Shown: piece after piece, positions 1 through 7,103 of the stretch
How the letters are laid out: each line of letters begins with the position of its first letter
Position numbering within the stretch: the stretch's first letter is position 1
Origin: an uncultured Blautia sp.
GTDB taxonomy: Bacteria; Bacillota; Clostridia; Lachnospirales; Lachnospiraceae
Direction of reading: 5' to 3'
DNA: 36,078 nucleotides
Assembly: GCA_900542045.1 (NCBI GenBank)
Contig: UQMI01000037.1
Coordinates: forward strand, 1 to 36,078
Notes under the pieces: generated by a model
The model's database searches: none
The model's input: the letters and a program-made list of their open reading frames with translations, nothing else
What the model was told of the DNA's origin: nothing
Position numbers and translations under genes: made by a program

Positions 1-126
1 TATAGAGAATACCTCTGAAAAAAAGTCTTGTAAAGAGATAGAGAGATAGTTTGCGTTTTTTTACGTGATCAGCTTTCCAGAAACGATATGGGGATGTAAT
101 AATAAGATTATAAAAGGTAGTGCTGC

Positions 127-143
127 TCATGAATAGTTCATGA
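127..143. repeat. Short palindrome upstream of the trpS promoter
   Basis: A perfect 7-bp inverted repeat, TCATGAA / TTCATGA with a 3-nt spacer, lies about 30 bp upstream of the -35 box of the predicted trpS promoter. It could be an operator half-site pair, but nothing else supports a role. I see no T-box core motif in this leader, although T-boxes are common on trpS genes in Firmicutes. Confidence 0.35.
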
Positions 144-171
144 AACAACCCTGGTTTTATAGGCGGAACAG

Positions 172-200
172 TTGACTTTACCCGGACATACTGCTAAACT
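172..200 (+). promoter_or_regulatory. Probable sigma-A promoter of trpS
   Basis: TTGACT, a 17-nt spacer and TAAACT. Transcription would start near 207, leaving a leader of about 65 nt before the ATG. The TTG of the -35 box also opens a longer reading frame in phase with trpS, but the strong ribosome site lies further down, so this stretch is better read as promoter than as coding sequence. Confidence 0.55.
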
Positions 201-273
201 GTGGGATAGAAGAATGGCAGCCTGGCCGGCAAAATACCTGCGGGCTGTTCAGAAACATCTGGAGGAGAACGTT

Positions 274-1278
274 ATGATAGACGGAAAGAAAGTGTTATTC
301 AGCGGAATGCAGGCAACAGGTAATCTGACTTTGGGGAATTATCTGGGTGCTCTGAAAAACTGGGTAACATTAAGCGATGAATATGAGTGCTTTTACAGTG
401 TGGTGGACATGCATTCCATTACCGTGCGCCAGGATCCGACGGTGCTGAGAAAAAGAGCCAGAGCGCTGCTGACACTTTATATTGCAGCCGGACTGGATCC
501 GAAGAAGAACTGCATTTACTATCAGTCTCATGTATCCGGCCATGCAGAACTGGCATGGATCCTAAACTGTTTTACTTACATGGGCGAATTGAACCGTATG
601 ACTCAGTTCAAGGATAAGGCGGCCAAACATGCGGACAACATCAATGCCGGTCTGTTTACTTATCCGGTGCTGATGGCAGCAGATATCCTGCTGTACCAGG
701 CAGATGTGGTACCGGTTGGTGTGGATCAGATGCAGCATCTGGAAATTACACGGAATATAGCAGAGCGTTTTAATAATATTTACGGTGATGTGTTTACAAT
801 CCCTGATATTTATCTTGGAAAAGTGGGAACCAAGATCATGAGTCTTCAGGATCCCTCCCATAAGATGTCCAAATCCGATGAAAATCCCAACGGCAGCATT
901 TATCTGATGGATGATCCGGATACGATCATGCGGAAATGCAAGAGAGCGGTGACTGATTCCCTGGCCTGCATCAGCTATCGGGATGAGCAGCCGGGTGTGA
1001 AGAATCTGATCGACATCTACAGTGCATGCACCGGAAAATCTCCGGCGGATGTGGTAACGGAATTTGAAGGAAAAGGCTATGGTGAATTCAAGATGGCTGT
1101 GGGTGAAGCAGTGGTCAGTGTATTGAAGCCATTGCAGGAAGAAGTGGCCCGTCTGGAAAAGGACAAGGCTTACATCGACAGCTGTATCAAAGAAAATGCG
1201 GAGAAGGCACAGTATTATGCCAATAAGACCCTCCGGAAAGTTCAGAGAAAAGTAGGCTTTCCGGATCGGATTCGCTGA
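274..1278 (+). CDS. trpS: Tryptophanyl-tRNA synthetase
   Basis: Class I aminoacyl-tRNA synthetase that activates tryptophan with ATP and loads it onto tRNA-Trp in the cytoplasm. The Rossmann fold begins with the HIGH-type region (TGNLTLGNY, about residues 15-23), and the KMSKS loop is intact at residues 197-201. At 334 residues it has the usual bacterial length. I chose the ATG at 274 because GGAGGAGAA sits a few bases upstream and the protein then begins in the normal family way (MIDGKKVLFSGMQ). The frame stays open to 172, but the extra 34 residues do not look like TrpRS. It is a single-gene unit, ended by a strong terminator and facing the rluA-type gene. Confidence 0.95.
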   Translation: MIDGKKVLFSGMQATGNLTLGNYLGALKNWVTLSDEYECFYSVVDMHSITVRQDPTVLRKRARALLTLYIAAGLDPKKNCIYYQSHVSGHAELAWILNCFTYMGELNRMTQFKDKAAKHADNINAGLFTYPVLMAADILLYQADVVPVGVDQMQHLEITRNIAERFNNIYGDVFTIPDIYLGKVGTKIMSLQDPSHKMSKSDENPNGSIYLMDDPDTIMRKCKRAVTDSLACISYRDEQPGVKNLIDIYSACTGKSPADVVTEFEGKGYGEFKMAVGEAVVSVLKPLQEEVARLEKDKAYIDSCIKENAEKAQYYANKTLRKVQRKVGFPDRIR

Positions 1279-1283
1279 TAATC

Positions 1284-1346
1284 AAAACCTCCCTGTTTCA
1301 GACAGAAAATCATGTAGATTGTCTGTCTGAAACAGGGAGGTTTTTT
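1284..1346. terminator. Bidirectional intrinsic terminator between trpS and the rluA-type gene
   Basis: A long near-perfect hairpin (5' arm starting AAAACCTCCCTGTTTCAGACAG, matched by CTGTCTGAAACAGGGAGGTTTTTT) begins six bases after the trpS stop. The A-run on the left and the T-run on the right let it terminate transcription in both directions, which suits the convergent genes here. Confidence 0.9.
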
Positions 1347-1391
1347 ACGCAGGCCAGAGGGCCGGGATCCTGCCTGGATTTTTTACGAAGG

Positions 1392-2300
1392 TCAGCGGTG
1401 CCCGGCAGGATTTTCCATGAGGAAGGCCTGTACGAAATCTTCCGGTGCAGGCGCAGTGAAGCACAGAGGCTCTCCGGTAATGGGATGGGTAAAAGAAAGC
1501 TGATAGGAGTGAAGCGCCTGCCGTTTGATCCGGGAGTAATCCGGGTTGTAGAGATAATCTCCGATCAGAGGATACCCTAAGGCTTTCATGTGGACCCGGA
1601 TCTGATGGGTGCGCCCGGTGTCCAGATGAAGTTCCAGCAGAGAATAGCCGTCATGGGTGTCCAGCCGTTCAAAATGGGTGCAGGCGTATTCGCCGTACTC
1701 TTCATTTACTTCCCGCAGGATTGTAGAGCCTTCGGCCCGGGCAATGGGCAGGGAGATTGTGCCTGCATCCGGCGGAATGCCGTCCACAATGGCCAGATAG
1801 GTACGGTGGATATTCTGTTCCTGAAGCTGCCGGGACAGTAATGCTGCGCTTAAAGCATTTTTTGCCAGAATCAGGGCGCCTGTGGTATCCCGGTCCAGAC
1901 GGTTAATGCAGCGAAAGACGAACGGTTCTCCCTTTTCCTGGTAATACCAGGCAGCAGCATTGGCTAATGTATTGGTGTAGTTCCCCTGGGAGGGATGGAT
2001 CGGCGTATCCGCATCTTTATTGACCACCAGCAGATCCTCATCTTCATACAGGATGTGCAGGGGCAGCTGTACCGGAAGGATGGACGGGGAAGAACTGTCT
2101 TCCAGCAGCCGCACCATGAGATGATCTCCGTCCTGCAGAATGGTCCGGCCAAAGGGCTTTGTTCCGTTCAGCAGAAGCCCCTGGGGCGTCTGGCGAAGCT
2201 GTGTCAGAATCCGGTGAGAGTACCCGTGGGACCTTAAAAAATCCAGAACGGTCTGTCCGGCAGTTTCGTTTGTGACAGTGTATGCAAATAGTCGGTTCAT
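1392..2300 (-). CDS. RluA-family pseudouridine synthase
   Basis: Predicted to convert particular uridines of ribosomal RNA or tRNA to pseudouridine. An S4-like N-terminal region covers about residues 1-68. The catalytic domain carries the family motif INRLDRDTTGALILAKN, in which the Asp of RLDRDTTG is the expected nucleophile, followed by the RTHQIRVHM segment. The length of 302 residues is normal. The start codon follows directly on the stop codon of the upstream DUF2304 gene (TAG then ATG) with AAAGGAT before it, so the two are probably translationally coupled. The target uridine cannot be told from the sequence, so no RluB/C/D letter is assigned. Confidence 0.9.
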   Translation of the reverse strand: MNRLFAYTVTNETAGQTVLDFLRSHGYSHRILTQLRQTPQGLLLNGTKPFGRTILQDGDHLMVRLLEDSSSPSILPVQLPLHILYEDEDLLVVNKDADTPIHPSQGNYTNTLANAAAWYYQEKGEPFVFRCINRLDRDTTGALILAKNALSAALLSRQLQEQNIHRTYLAIVDGIPPDAGTISLPIARAEGSTILREVNEEYGEYACTHFERLDTHDGYSLLELHLDTGRTHQIRVHMKALGYPLIGDYLYNPDYSRIKRQALHSYQLSFTHPITGEPLCFTAPAPEDFVQAFLMENPAGHR

Positions 2301-2678
2301 CTAAATATCCTTTTTCTCGTTGGAATTTTTCTCAAGTGTTTTTTCCTGTTCCAATGCCTGTTGAATAGCGATTTCCTGAGCCAGTTCCTTTGTCTTGTTT
2401 TCCAGTTCGGAAAGCTTGACCGTCATGGAAAACAGCTTGAGGATCAGGATGAAGATAATGGCCATGAAGACAAGATTCACAGGGGCCTGGATGCCGGCCA
2501 GCCAGGTAAAGAAGCTGACGACTCCCGGAAAAAGGCTCATAAAGATCAGGATAAATGAAAATACGATCCAGAAAATGGCGTATTCTATCTGCAGTTTGGA
2601 CTGACGGATCTTCCGCACCATATACAGGAACGTCAGCAGGGAAAACGCGATCAGTAAAACTCGTAATACCAGTGTCAT
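2301..2678 (-). CDS. DUF2304 family membrane protein
   Basis: A 125-residue protein with three hydrophobic segments (about residues 3-20, 34-53 and 66-86) and a charged, coiled-coil-like C-terminus (about 88-120). This matches the DUF2304 family, which is often found beside dolichol-phosphate-mannose-type GT2 glycosyltransferases. Here it follows such a gene by 23 bp. The start has GGAGGA seven bases upstream; an alternative ATG seven bases earlier is in another frame. It may help hold or regulate the glycosyltransferase at the membrane, but that is inference from context. Confidence 0.8.
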   Translation of the reverse strand: MTLVLRVLLIAFSLLTFLYMVRKIRQSKLQIEYAIFWIVFSFILIFMSLFPGVVSFFTWLAGIQAPVNLVFMAIIFILILKLFSMTVKLSELENKTKELAQEIAIQQALEQEKTLEKNSNEKKDI

Positions 2679-2701
2679 TGGTCATTCCTCCGTTTCTGAA
2701 A

Positions 2702-3394
2702 TCAGACTGGCCGTTTTCGGAAATTCTGGATCAGCAGGATCGATGCCAGCATCCGTGCCATATAGGAAATGGAAGTGCCGAATTTCAGATAACTTTCTCC
2801 GGCCATGCGCTCTTTCATGGTTACCTGCACTTCCGATACAGTGGCGCCGTTCTTGATCAGGTAAGACAGGGTATCCGGCTCCGGACCGTAGTTCAGGCTT
2901 CTGGTGAATTCACCGATCATTTTCCGGTTAAACATGCGCATTCCCGAGGTGGGATCCTGGATCTTCTGACCAGTGGTCAGATACATGGCAAATGAGATCA
3001 GAGCGCTGCCCAGCATCCGCATGTTGAAGGGCTTTTTTTCCGTGACAAAACGGGATCCGATGACGATATCGTATCCCTTTTTGATCTCTGTGTAAATAGC
3101 AGTTATATAATCTGCCTGGTGCTGTCCGTCGGCATCGTACTGGATGGCATAAGAATATCCTTTTCGGTAAGCATATTTCAGACCGGTCTGGAAAGCTCCT
3201 GCCAGGCCCAGGTTCACCGGCAGGCTGACCAGATGGTAGCCATTTGCCAGGCAGATTTCTTCAGTACGGTCTGTGGAGCCATCGTTTATAACGATATAAT
3301 CATAGTCAGGGCAGCAGGAAATGACCGTTTCTACCACCCGCTGAATGTTGGCCTCTTCATTGTAGGCCGGGATAATAATCAGTACTTCTTTCAT
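2702..3394 (-). CDS. Family 2 glycosyltransferase (polyprenyl-phosphate sugar transferase type)
   Basis: GT-A fold enzyme that should transfer a sugar from a nucleotide sugar to a lipid or glycan acceptor at the inner face of the membrane. It opens with the nucleotide-binding strand VLIIIPAYNEEANIQ and has the DGSTDRT motif and the metal-binding DADGQH motif. After that come the DPTSGMRMFNRK segment and the basic, hydrophobic C-terminus seen in DPM1/DesVII-like members. The start at 3394 gives a normal 230-residue protein; the frame stays open upstream into the neighbouring gene but without family sequence. The ribosome site is weak (A-rich). It lies between a GT4 gene and DUF2304, so it is probably part of a surface-glycan operon. 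Confidence 0.88.
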   Translation of the reverse strand: MKEVLIIIPAYNEEANIQRVVETVISCCPDYDYIVINDGSTDRTEEICLANGYHLVSLPVNLGLAGAFQTGLKYAYRKGYSYAIQYDADGQHQADYITAIYTEIKKGYDIVIGSRFVTEKKPFNMRMLGSALISFAMYLTTGQKIQDPTSGMRMFNRKMIGEFTRSLNYGPEPDTLSYLIKNGATVSEVQVTMKERMAGESYLKFGTSISYMARMLASILLIQNFRKRPV

Positions 3395-3431
3395 GACTTT
3401 TTCTTTTTCAGTCCATGAGGACAGTTTCTCC

Positions 3432-4664
3432 TTATGATAATGTGCCGTGGCTGTTCCGTTTTGTATGCATGTCCGAGCGGCCTGGGGCAGGATGCTCCAG
3501 ACAGGCAAGAAAACGTTCCAGTGTCTTTTCCCAGGTGAAATTGTTTTCCAGCCGCTTTCTTGTTTTTTCTGCAGCATGTGCTCTTCGCAGAGGTTCCTCC
3601 AGAGCGGCAGACAGGGCCTTGTAAATTGTATTTGGCCTGGTATCCGGCAGGACAGAGGCGTAAGAGCTGTCTTTGATCAGCTCTCCGGGACATGCGCTGT
3701 CGGTAATGACCAGATAATTTCCGCAGGCCGCAGCCTCCAGGACGGATGTGGAGAATCCCTCCGATACAGAAGGCAGACAGAACATATCACTGCAGCCCAG
3801 CAGATCGATGACCTCGTCCTGTGATAAGCGTCCGGTGAGGAACATATGCGGGGGCGCGGTATGTTTCAGTTCTTCTTCCAGAGGACCGTCTCCGGCCAGA
3901 AGAAGGTAGGTCTCCGGATGCTGACGGACAAGTGACGCAAAAGCATCCCGCAGAGGCAGAAGACCTTTTTCCGGAATCAGGCGGCCAGTATAAACCAGCA
4001 CCACTGCATCCGGCGGAATTTGATACATTTGCCGGAAATCTGTTCTGGGACGGGCCAGGCGCTGGTCTATGAAATCCAGGTCAATGGCGTTGGGCAGGAT
4101 ACCGCATGCTTTTATATGAAAATGACGCAGCCACTTCACGCTGGCCAGAGATACACCGTAATATTCCCTGCAGAACCGTTTTTCAAGAGCAGTGATGCCA
4201 TGCTCGAACCACTGGCCCAGAAGATTCAGTCCGGGATTGGGCAAATACAGGTGTCCGGATCCATGATCCAGAAGCAGGGTCCTTGCCCCCTTTTTCCAAC
4301 CCCAGAGGACTCCGTAAAGAGAGTGAAAATAAAAACGGGTGTTGACCAGCACCACATCCGGTTGGATCCTGTCGAGCTTTCTGTGTAGCTGAAGGAATTT
4401 TTTACCAGGAAGGGGAACGGGAAAACGTCCGTCTATAAAAGGGTACGCCGGCAGACGTAATACAGGCACTCCATCTAAAATCTGTTCATCCGGAAGAGTT
4501 CCCGGGTTTGTAGTGATGACCAGAACCTGCCAGTTTTTCGCCAGCAGTCCTTTTGCAAGATAACTGGTATAGCGCTCCACACCGCCCATGTGAGGCAGGT
4601 ACTGTGCGGAAAAAATACAGCAGATTTTGCGGGCAGTGTTTTTATTCCGTGTCTTTGTTCTCAT
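3432..4664 (-). CDS. Family 4 glycosyltransferase
   Basis: GT-B fold retaining glycosyltransferase of about 410 residues. The N-terminal acceptor domain shows the glycine-rich HMGGVERYTSYLAKGL. The C-terminal donor domain shows VYTGRLIPEKGLLPLRDAF and the E-x7-E signature in SEGFSTSVLEAAACG. It is probably involved in capsule, teichoic acid or glycolipid assembly with the GT2 gene 37 bp downstream. The start is uncertain: the ATG at 4664 overlaps the end of the upstream XRE gene by 23 bp, another ATG lies at 4688, and neither has a clear Shine-Dalgarno site, so translation may depend on coupling. Confidence 0.85.
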   Translation of the reverse strand: MRTKTRNKNTARKICCIFSAQYLPHMGGVERYTSYLAKGLLAKNWQVLVITTNPGTLPDEQILDGVPVLRLPAYPFIDGRFPVPLPGKKFLQLHRKLDRIQPDVVLVNTRFYFHSLYGVLWGWKKGARTLLLDHGSGHLYLPNPGLNLLGQWFEHGITALEKRFCREYYGVSLASVKWLRHFHIKACGILPNAIDLDFIDQRLARPRTDFRQMYQIPPDAVVLVYTGRLIPEKGLLPLRDAFASLVRQHPETYLLLAGDGPLEEELKHTAPPHMFLTGRLSQDEVIDLLGCSDMFCLPSVSEGFSTSVLEAAACGNYLVITDSACPGELIKDSSYASVLPDTRPNTIYKALSAALEEPLRRAHAAEKTRKRLENNFTWEKTLERFLACLEHPAPGRSDMHTKRNSHGTLS

Positions 4665-4902
4665 AAAAGTTAAATTCAATGATCTCATTTGGTGTACAGG
4701 TTAGTATTTTGCATAATTTTTCTAATGTATACATGGTAATGGATTTATTGTGCTTCAGGCTGTGAATGGTGCGCGGATTGATATTGTATTTGGCGATCAG
4801 TGTATAAGTTGTGATATTTTTCCGTTTCATTGTTTCCCAAAGCGGTCGATAACTTAACAAAATCCATGCCCTCTTTTCTTGAATGTCTGTATTCATTATC
4901 AT
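4642..4902 (-). CDS. Small XRE/Cro-type HTH regulator
   Basis: An 86-residue protein made almost wholly of a lambda-repressor-like DNA-binding domain: LWETMKRKNITTYTLIAKYNIN (helices 1-2), PRTIHSLKHNKSITMYTLEKLCKILTCTPNEIIEF (helices 3-5). This is the compact Cro/YozG-like form. It is lower in G+C than the genes around it and overlaps the GT4 start, so it heads the glycosyltransferase run. Two close ATG codons (4902 and 4896) are possible starts, both with poor ribosome sites. It might control the glycan operon, but no operator is evident. Confidence 0.75.
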   Translation of the reverse strand: MIMNTDIQEKRAWILLSYRPLWETMKRKNITTYTLIAKYNINPRTIHSLKHNKSITMYTLEKLCKILTCTPNEIIEFNFYENKDTE

Positions 4903-4983
4903 TTGATTAATCTGTGTTTGCTATACTGAAAAATATATCTATATAGAAACGAAAGAAAAAAATGAAAAATCAGACAATTTTGC

Positions 4984-5012
4984 TTGTGCAACGGGAAAAT
5001 TCCTAGTATTAT
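4984..5012 (+). promoter_or_regulatory. Possible promoter of the phosphoribosyltransferase-like gene
   Basis: TTGTGC, 17 nt and TATTAT. The -10 box is good and the -35 box weak. It would make a leader of about 160 nt containing the large hairpin at 5052-5097. The 277 bp between the divergent XRE and phosphoribosyltransferase-like genes are A+T-rich and hold no other gene I can support. Confidence 0.35.
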
Positions 5013-5051
5013 AAGAGTATAAACTATGTTCTGCAAAAGTTCTGCTGGAAG

Positions 5052-5097
5052 AGCACAGACAATGTCCTGTAACAATTTTAATACAGGACAATGTGCT
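5052..5097. repeat. Large hairpin in the leader of the phosphoribosyltransferase-like gene
   Basis: TGTCCTGTA (5063-5071) and TACAGGACA (5082-5090) form a perfect 9-bp inverted repeat around a 10-nt A+T-rich loop. An outer AGCACA / TGTGCT pair extends it with an internal loop. No T-run follows, so it is not a simple terminator. It lies 83 bp before the ATG and could be an RNA control element or an operator. Confidence 0.6.
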
Positions 5098-5179
5098 GAG
5101 AAGTCCGGAACAGATTTGCAGACATATCCGCGAGGCCTGGTACCCGCGAAATTTATTCTATCGTCAGGGAGGTGTTTCT

Positions 5180-5818
5180 ATGGATAAGGAATATGTAAAA
5201 ATCTATTCCCCCGGCTGCGGTGCGCCGTTAAAGATCATGAACGGTCACTTTGCCACCAATCATGCTCACATCAATTACTATATTGACATGAGCACAATGA
5301 AAACCAGACTCAGTGAAGCTCAGGAGGCTGCCAAAGGTCTGGCCGGTATTTCACTCTATGACACCCCGGTAGACACCATTGTATGCCTGGAAGGAACAGA
5401 GGTGATCGGGGCTTTTCTGGCCGAAGAGCTGACCCGGGCGGGGGTACTTTCGGTAAATGCCCATAAGACCATGTATATTGTGACGCCGGAATATAACAGC
5501 AACAGCCAGATGATGTTCAAAGAGAATGTTCTGCCTATGATCCAGGGAAAGAATATCGTGCTGCTCATGGCGTCTGTAACCACCGGCCTGACGGTGAATA
5601 AAGGCATTGAGGCGCTGCAGTATTACGGCGGCATTTTAAGAGGCATCACATCAATCTTCAGTGCCATTGAGAAGATTGACAATTACCGGATCATTTCCCT
5701 TTTTGGCAAAGACAGCATAAAAGATTATGGATATTATGATTATCATCGCTGCCCGATGTGCGCAGCTGGTCAGAAGCTGGACGCTCTGGTAAATGCATAC
5801 GGATATACATCCTTATAG
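5180..5818 (+). CDS. PyrE-like phosphoribosyltransferase-fold protein with a changed PRPP loop
   Basis: A 212-residue protein with the layout of an orotate-type PRTase: a hood (residues 1-40), the strand DTIVCLEGTEVIGAFLAEEL (65-84) and a PRPP-loop region at 126-138 (IVLLMASVTTGLT). In typical type I PRTases that loop reads hydrophobics, two acidic residues, then TTG/TAG. Here the two acids are replaced by Ala-Ser, so ordinary PRPP chemistry is doubtful. The C-terminus has a CPMC pair (191-194) that might hold metal. The ATG at 5180 has AGGGAGGTG six bases upstream; the open frame before it has no family sequence. No other pyrimidine genes are near. It could be a regulatory or nucleotide-sensing PRTase-fold protein. 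Confidence 0.7.
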   Translation: MDKEYVKIYSPGCGAPLKIMNGHFATNHAHINYYIDMSTMKTRLSEAQEAAKGLAGISLYDTPVDTIVCLEGTEVIGAFLAEELTRAGVLSVNAHKTMYIVTPEYNSNSQMMFKENVLPMIQGKNIVLLMASVTTGLTVNKGIEALQYYGGILRGITSIFSAIEKIDNYRIISLFGKDSIKDYGYYDYHRCPMCAAGQKLDALVNAYGYTSL

Positions 5819-5973
5819 GAATTCTATGTAAGACCATGGCAGTATCGGGAGCGGCAGTCGGGAACCGGGCTTCCCGGGGAAGGAAATGCGATCGGGGCCG
5901 GCAGCTTTGATGATGAAGCCGGCGGATTGTTCCGGGCTATGTACTTCATGGGGGAATACATGAAAGAAAAATG

Positions 5974-6006
5974 AGCTGATGCAGGAAAAACTGTGTCAGC
6001 TTTTTT
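5974..6006 (+). terminator. Intrinsic terminator downstream of the phosphoribosyltransferase-like gene
   Basis: AGCTGATGCAG and CTGTGTCAGCT form an 11-bp stem with two G-U pairs, a six-base GAAAAA loop, then a T-run. It sits 155 bp after the TAG of the upstream gene but overlaps by one base a TGA in the same frame (5972-5974). Confidence 0.85.
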
Positions 6007-6200
6007 CAGGTTATGGGGGAAGGCATAGTTGGTGCGGGACCAGGAAATGGATGAATTGGGGGCTGGCCGGCGGGGAGGCGGCGGTATCTGGTACCGGCAG
6101 GGGAGCAGGCTCGGCGAAGAAGCGGGAAAGATCGGCATATATCTGATACGCTGATAAGATAGCACCTCTGCCCGGCGCTTGGGATGTTGGGGGTGGAAGT

Positions 6201-6783
6201 TCGGCACGGGAGGTATTTTCCGGATGGACCCCTGTACCTGTGGGGGCTTGGGCTCGGCACAGGAGGCAATTCTTGGATAGACACCTGTACTTGGAGAGTA
6301 TTTGGTTCGGCACAGGATAGGAATTTGAGATGGACACCCGTACCTGTAGGCTCTTAGGATAGGCACGGAAGACGATTCCAGGCTAGACACCCGTACCTGA
6401 GAGGTTTTAGGTTCGGCACAGGATAGGAATTTGAGATGGACACCCGTACCTGGAGGTTCTTAGGCTAGGCACAGGAGGCAATTCCAGGCTAGACACCCGT
6501 ACCTGTGGGGTCTTGGGTTCGGCACAGGAGGCAATTCTTGGATAGACACCTGTACTTGGAGGGTATTTGGTTCGGCACAGGATAGGAATTTGAGATGGAC
6601 ACCTGTACCTGTAGGTTCTTAGGATAGGCACGGAAGACGATTCATGGCTAGACACCCGTACCTGGAGGTTCTTAGGCTAGGCACAGGAGGCAATTCCTGG
6701 ATAAGCACCTGTACCTGTATGCTCATTGGTTCGGTACAGGAGCAGGAAAGTGGAAAAAGACCCGTACCGGCGGAGAAAAGCAC
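6201..6783 (+). repeat. Tandem array A: eleven contiguous 53-bp units
   Basis: Units start at 6201, 6254, 6307, 6360, 6413, 6466, 6519, 6572, 6625, 6678 and 6731, exactly 53 bp apart with no insertion or deletion. A typical unit starts TCGGCACAGG, has GACACC(C/T)GTACCTG about 28 bases on, and ends in a G/T-rich run. Units differ from each other by several bases. Units 2-4 and 7-9 are nearly the same, which points to a 265-bp (five-unit) internal duplication. Because 53 is not a multiple of 3, the long open frames read through the array shift frame in each unit and are not real genes. The stretch 6007-6200 before the array has only faint, out-of-phase resemblance and no gene. Confidence 0.95.
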
Positions 6784-6810
6784 AACACAGGAAGTGAAAA
6801 GTAGATTTGC

Positions 6811-6829
6811 TCTGTACAAGAAGTACAGA
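6811..6829. promoter_or_regulatory. Palindrome just upstream of the cobalamin promoter
   Basis: TCTGTACAAGAAGTACAGA is a 7-bp perfect inverted repeat with a 5-nt centre. It ends four bases before the -35 box of the cbi promoter, a usual place for a regulator site. The same TGTAC core occurs in the array units just upstream. Binding by any protein is inference. Confidence 0.45.
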
Positions 6830-6833
6830 TTGA

Positions 6834-6862
6834 TTGACTTTTCCGGCAGAAAACTATATAAT
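6834..6862 (+). promoter_or_regulatory. Promoter of the cobalamin operon
   Basis: TTGACT, exactly 17 nt, then a perfect TATAAT. The predicted start near 6869 lies just before the riboswitch, so the aptamer would be at the 5' end of the transcript. Confidence 0.8.
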
Positions 6863-6879
6863 AAATGAGACAATTTTGA

Positions 6880-7041
6880 GAGAAAGTCCCATTCCAGGAA
6901 ACAGGTGCAAGTCCTGTGCAAGTCCGTTACTGTACAGCCAGATACTGGAGGGTCTTTCGGAAGCGGAATGCTCTGCGGCAACCGGAGGATTTCGCAGATA
7001 AGCTTCAGGAGGAGCATGTTGCCGGTCCTGAGGCTCTTTTT
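6880..7041 (+). ncRNA. Cobalamin riboswitch with intrinsic terminator
   Basis: The leader carries the conserved B12-box blocks in order: GGTGCAAGTCC, CCGTTACTGTA and AGCCAGATACTGG (about 6896-6957). Downstream, AGCTTCAGGA (7001-7010) pairs with TCCTGAGGCT (7026-7035), followed by CTTTTT, a clear terminator. The expected mechanism is that bound cobalamin favours the terminator and shuts off the biosynthesis operon, so control would be at transcription elongation. Outer aptamer limits are approximate. Confidence 0.88.
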
Positions 7042-7103
7042 ATCTTACAGAAAAGCAGGGCATGGTAATCCTGCTTCTTATCAAGACAGATACAGGTGGT
7101 ACA

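Noticed and set aside
1..273. T-box leader on trpS
   Set aside because: No AGGTGGTACCACG-type core and no terminator/antiterminator pair between the promoter and the ATG.
5816..5974. TAG read as pyrrolysine
   Set aside because: Many other genes here end in TAG (for example cbiF, cobD, cbiP and both transporters), and the MttB-family gene has no in-frame TAG, so general TAG recoding is unlikely. The extension is kept as a finding only as an unexplained open frame.
6201..6783. CRISPR array
   Set aside because: Units are contiguous and related over their full length, with no unique spacers, and no cas genes are near.
5824..7017. Several open frames on the minus strand through array A (up to 188 codons)
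   Set aside because: They arise because a 53-bp unit without stop codons is read in all three frames in turn. The peptides are Pro/Ser/Cys-rich repeats without domain character or good ribosome sites.
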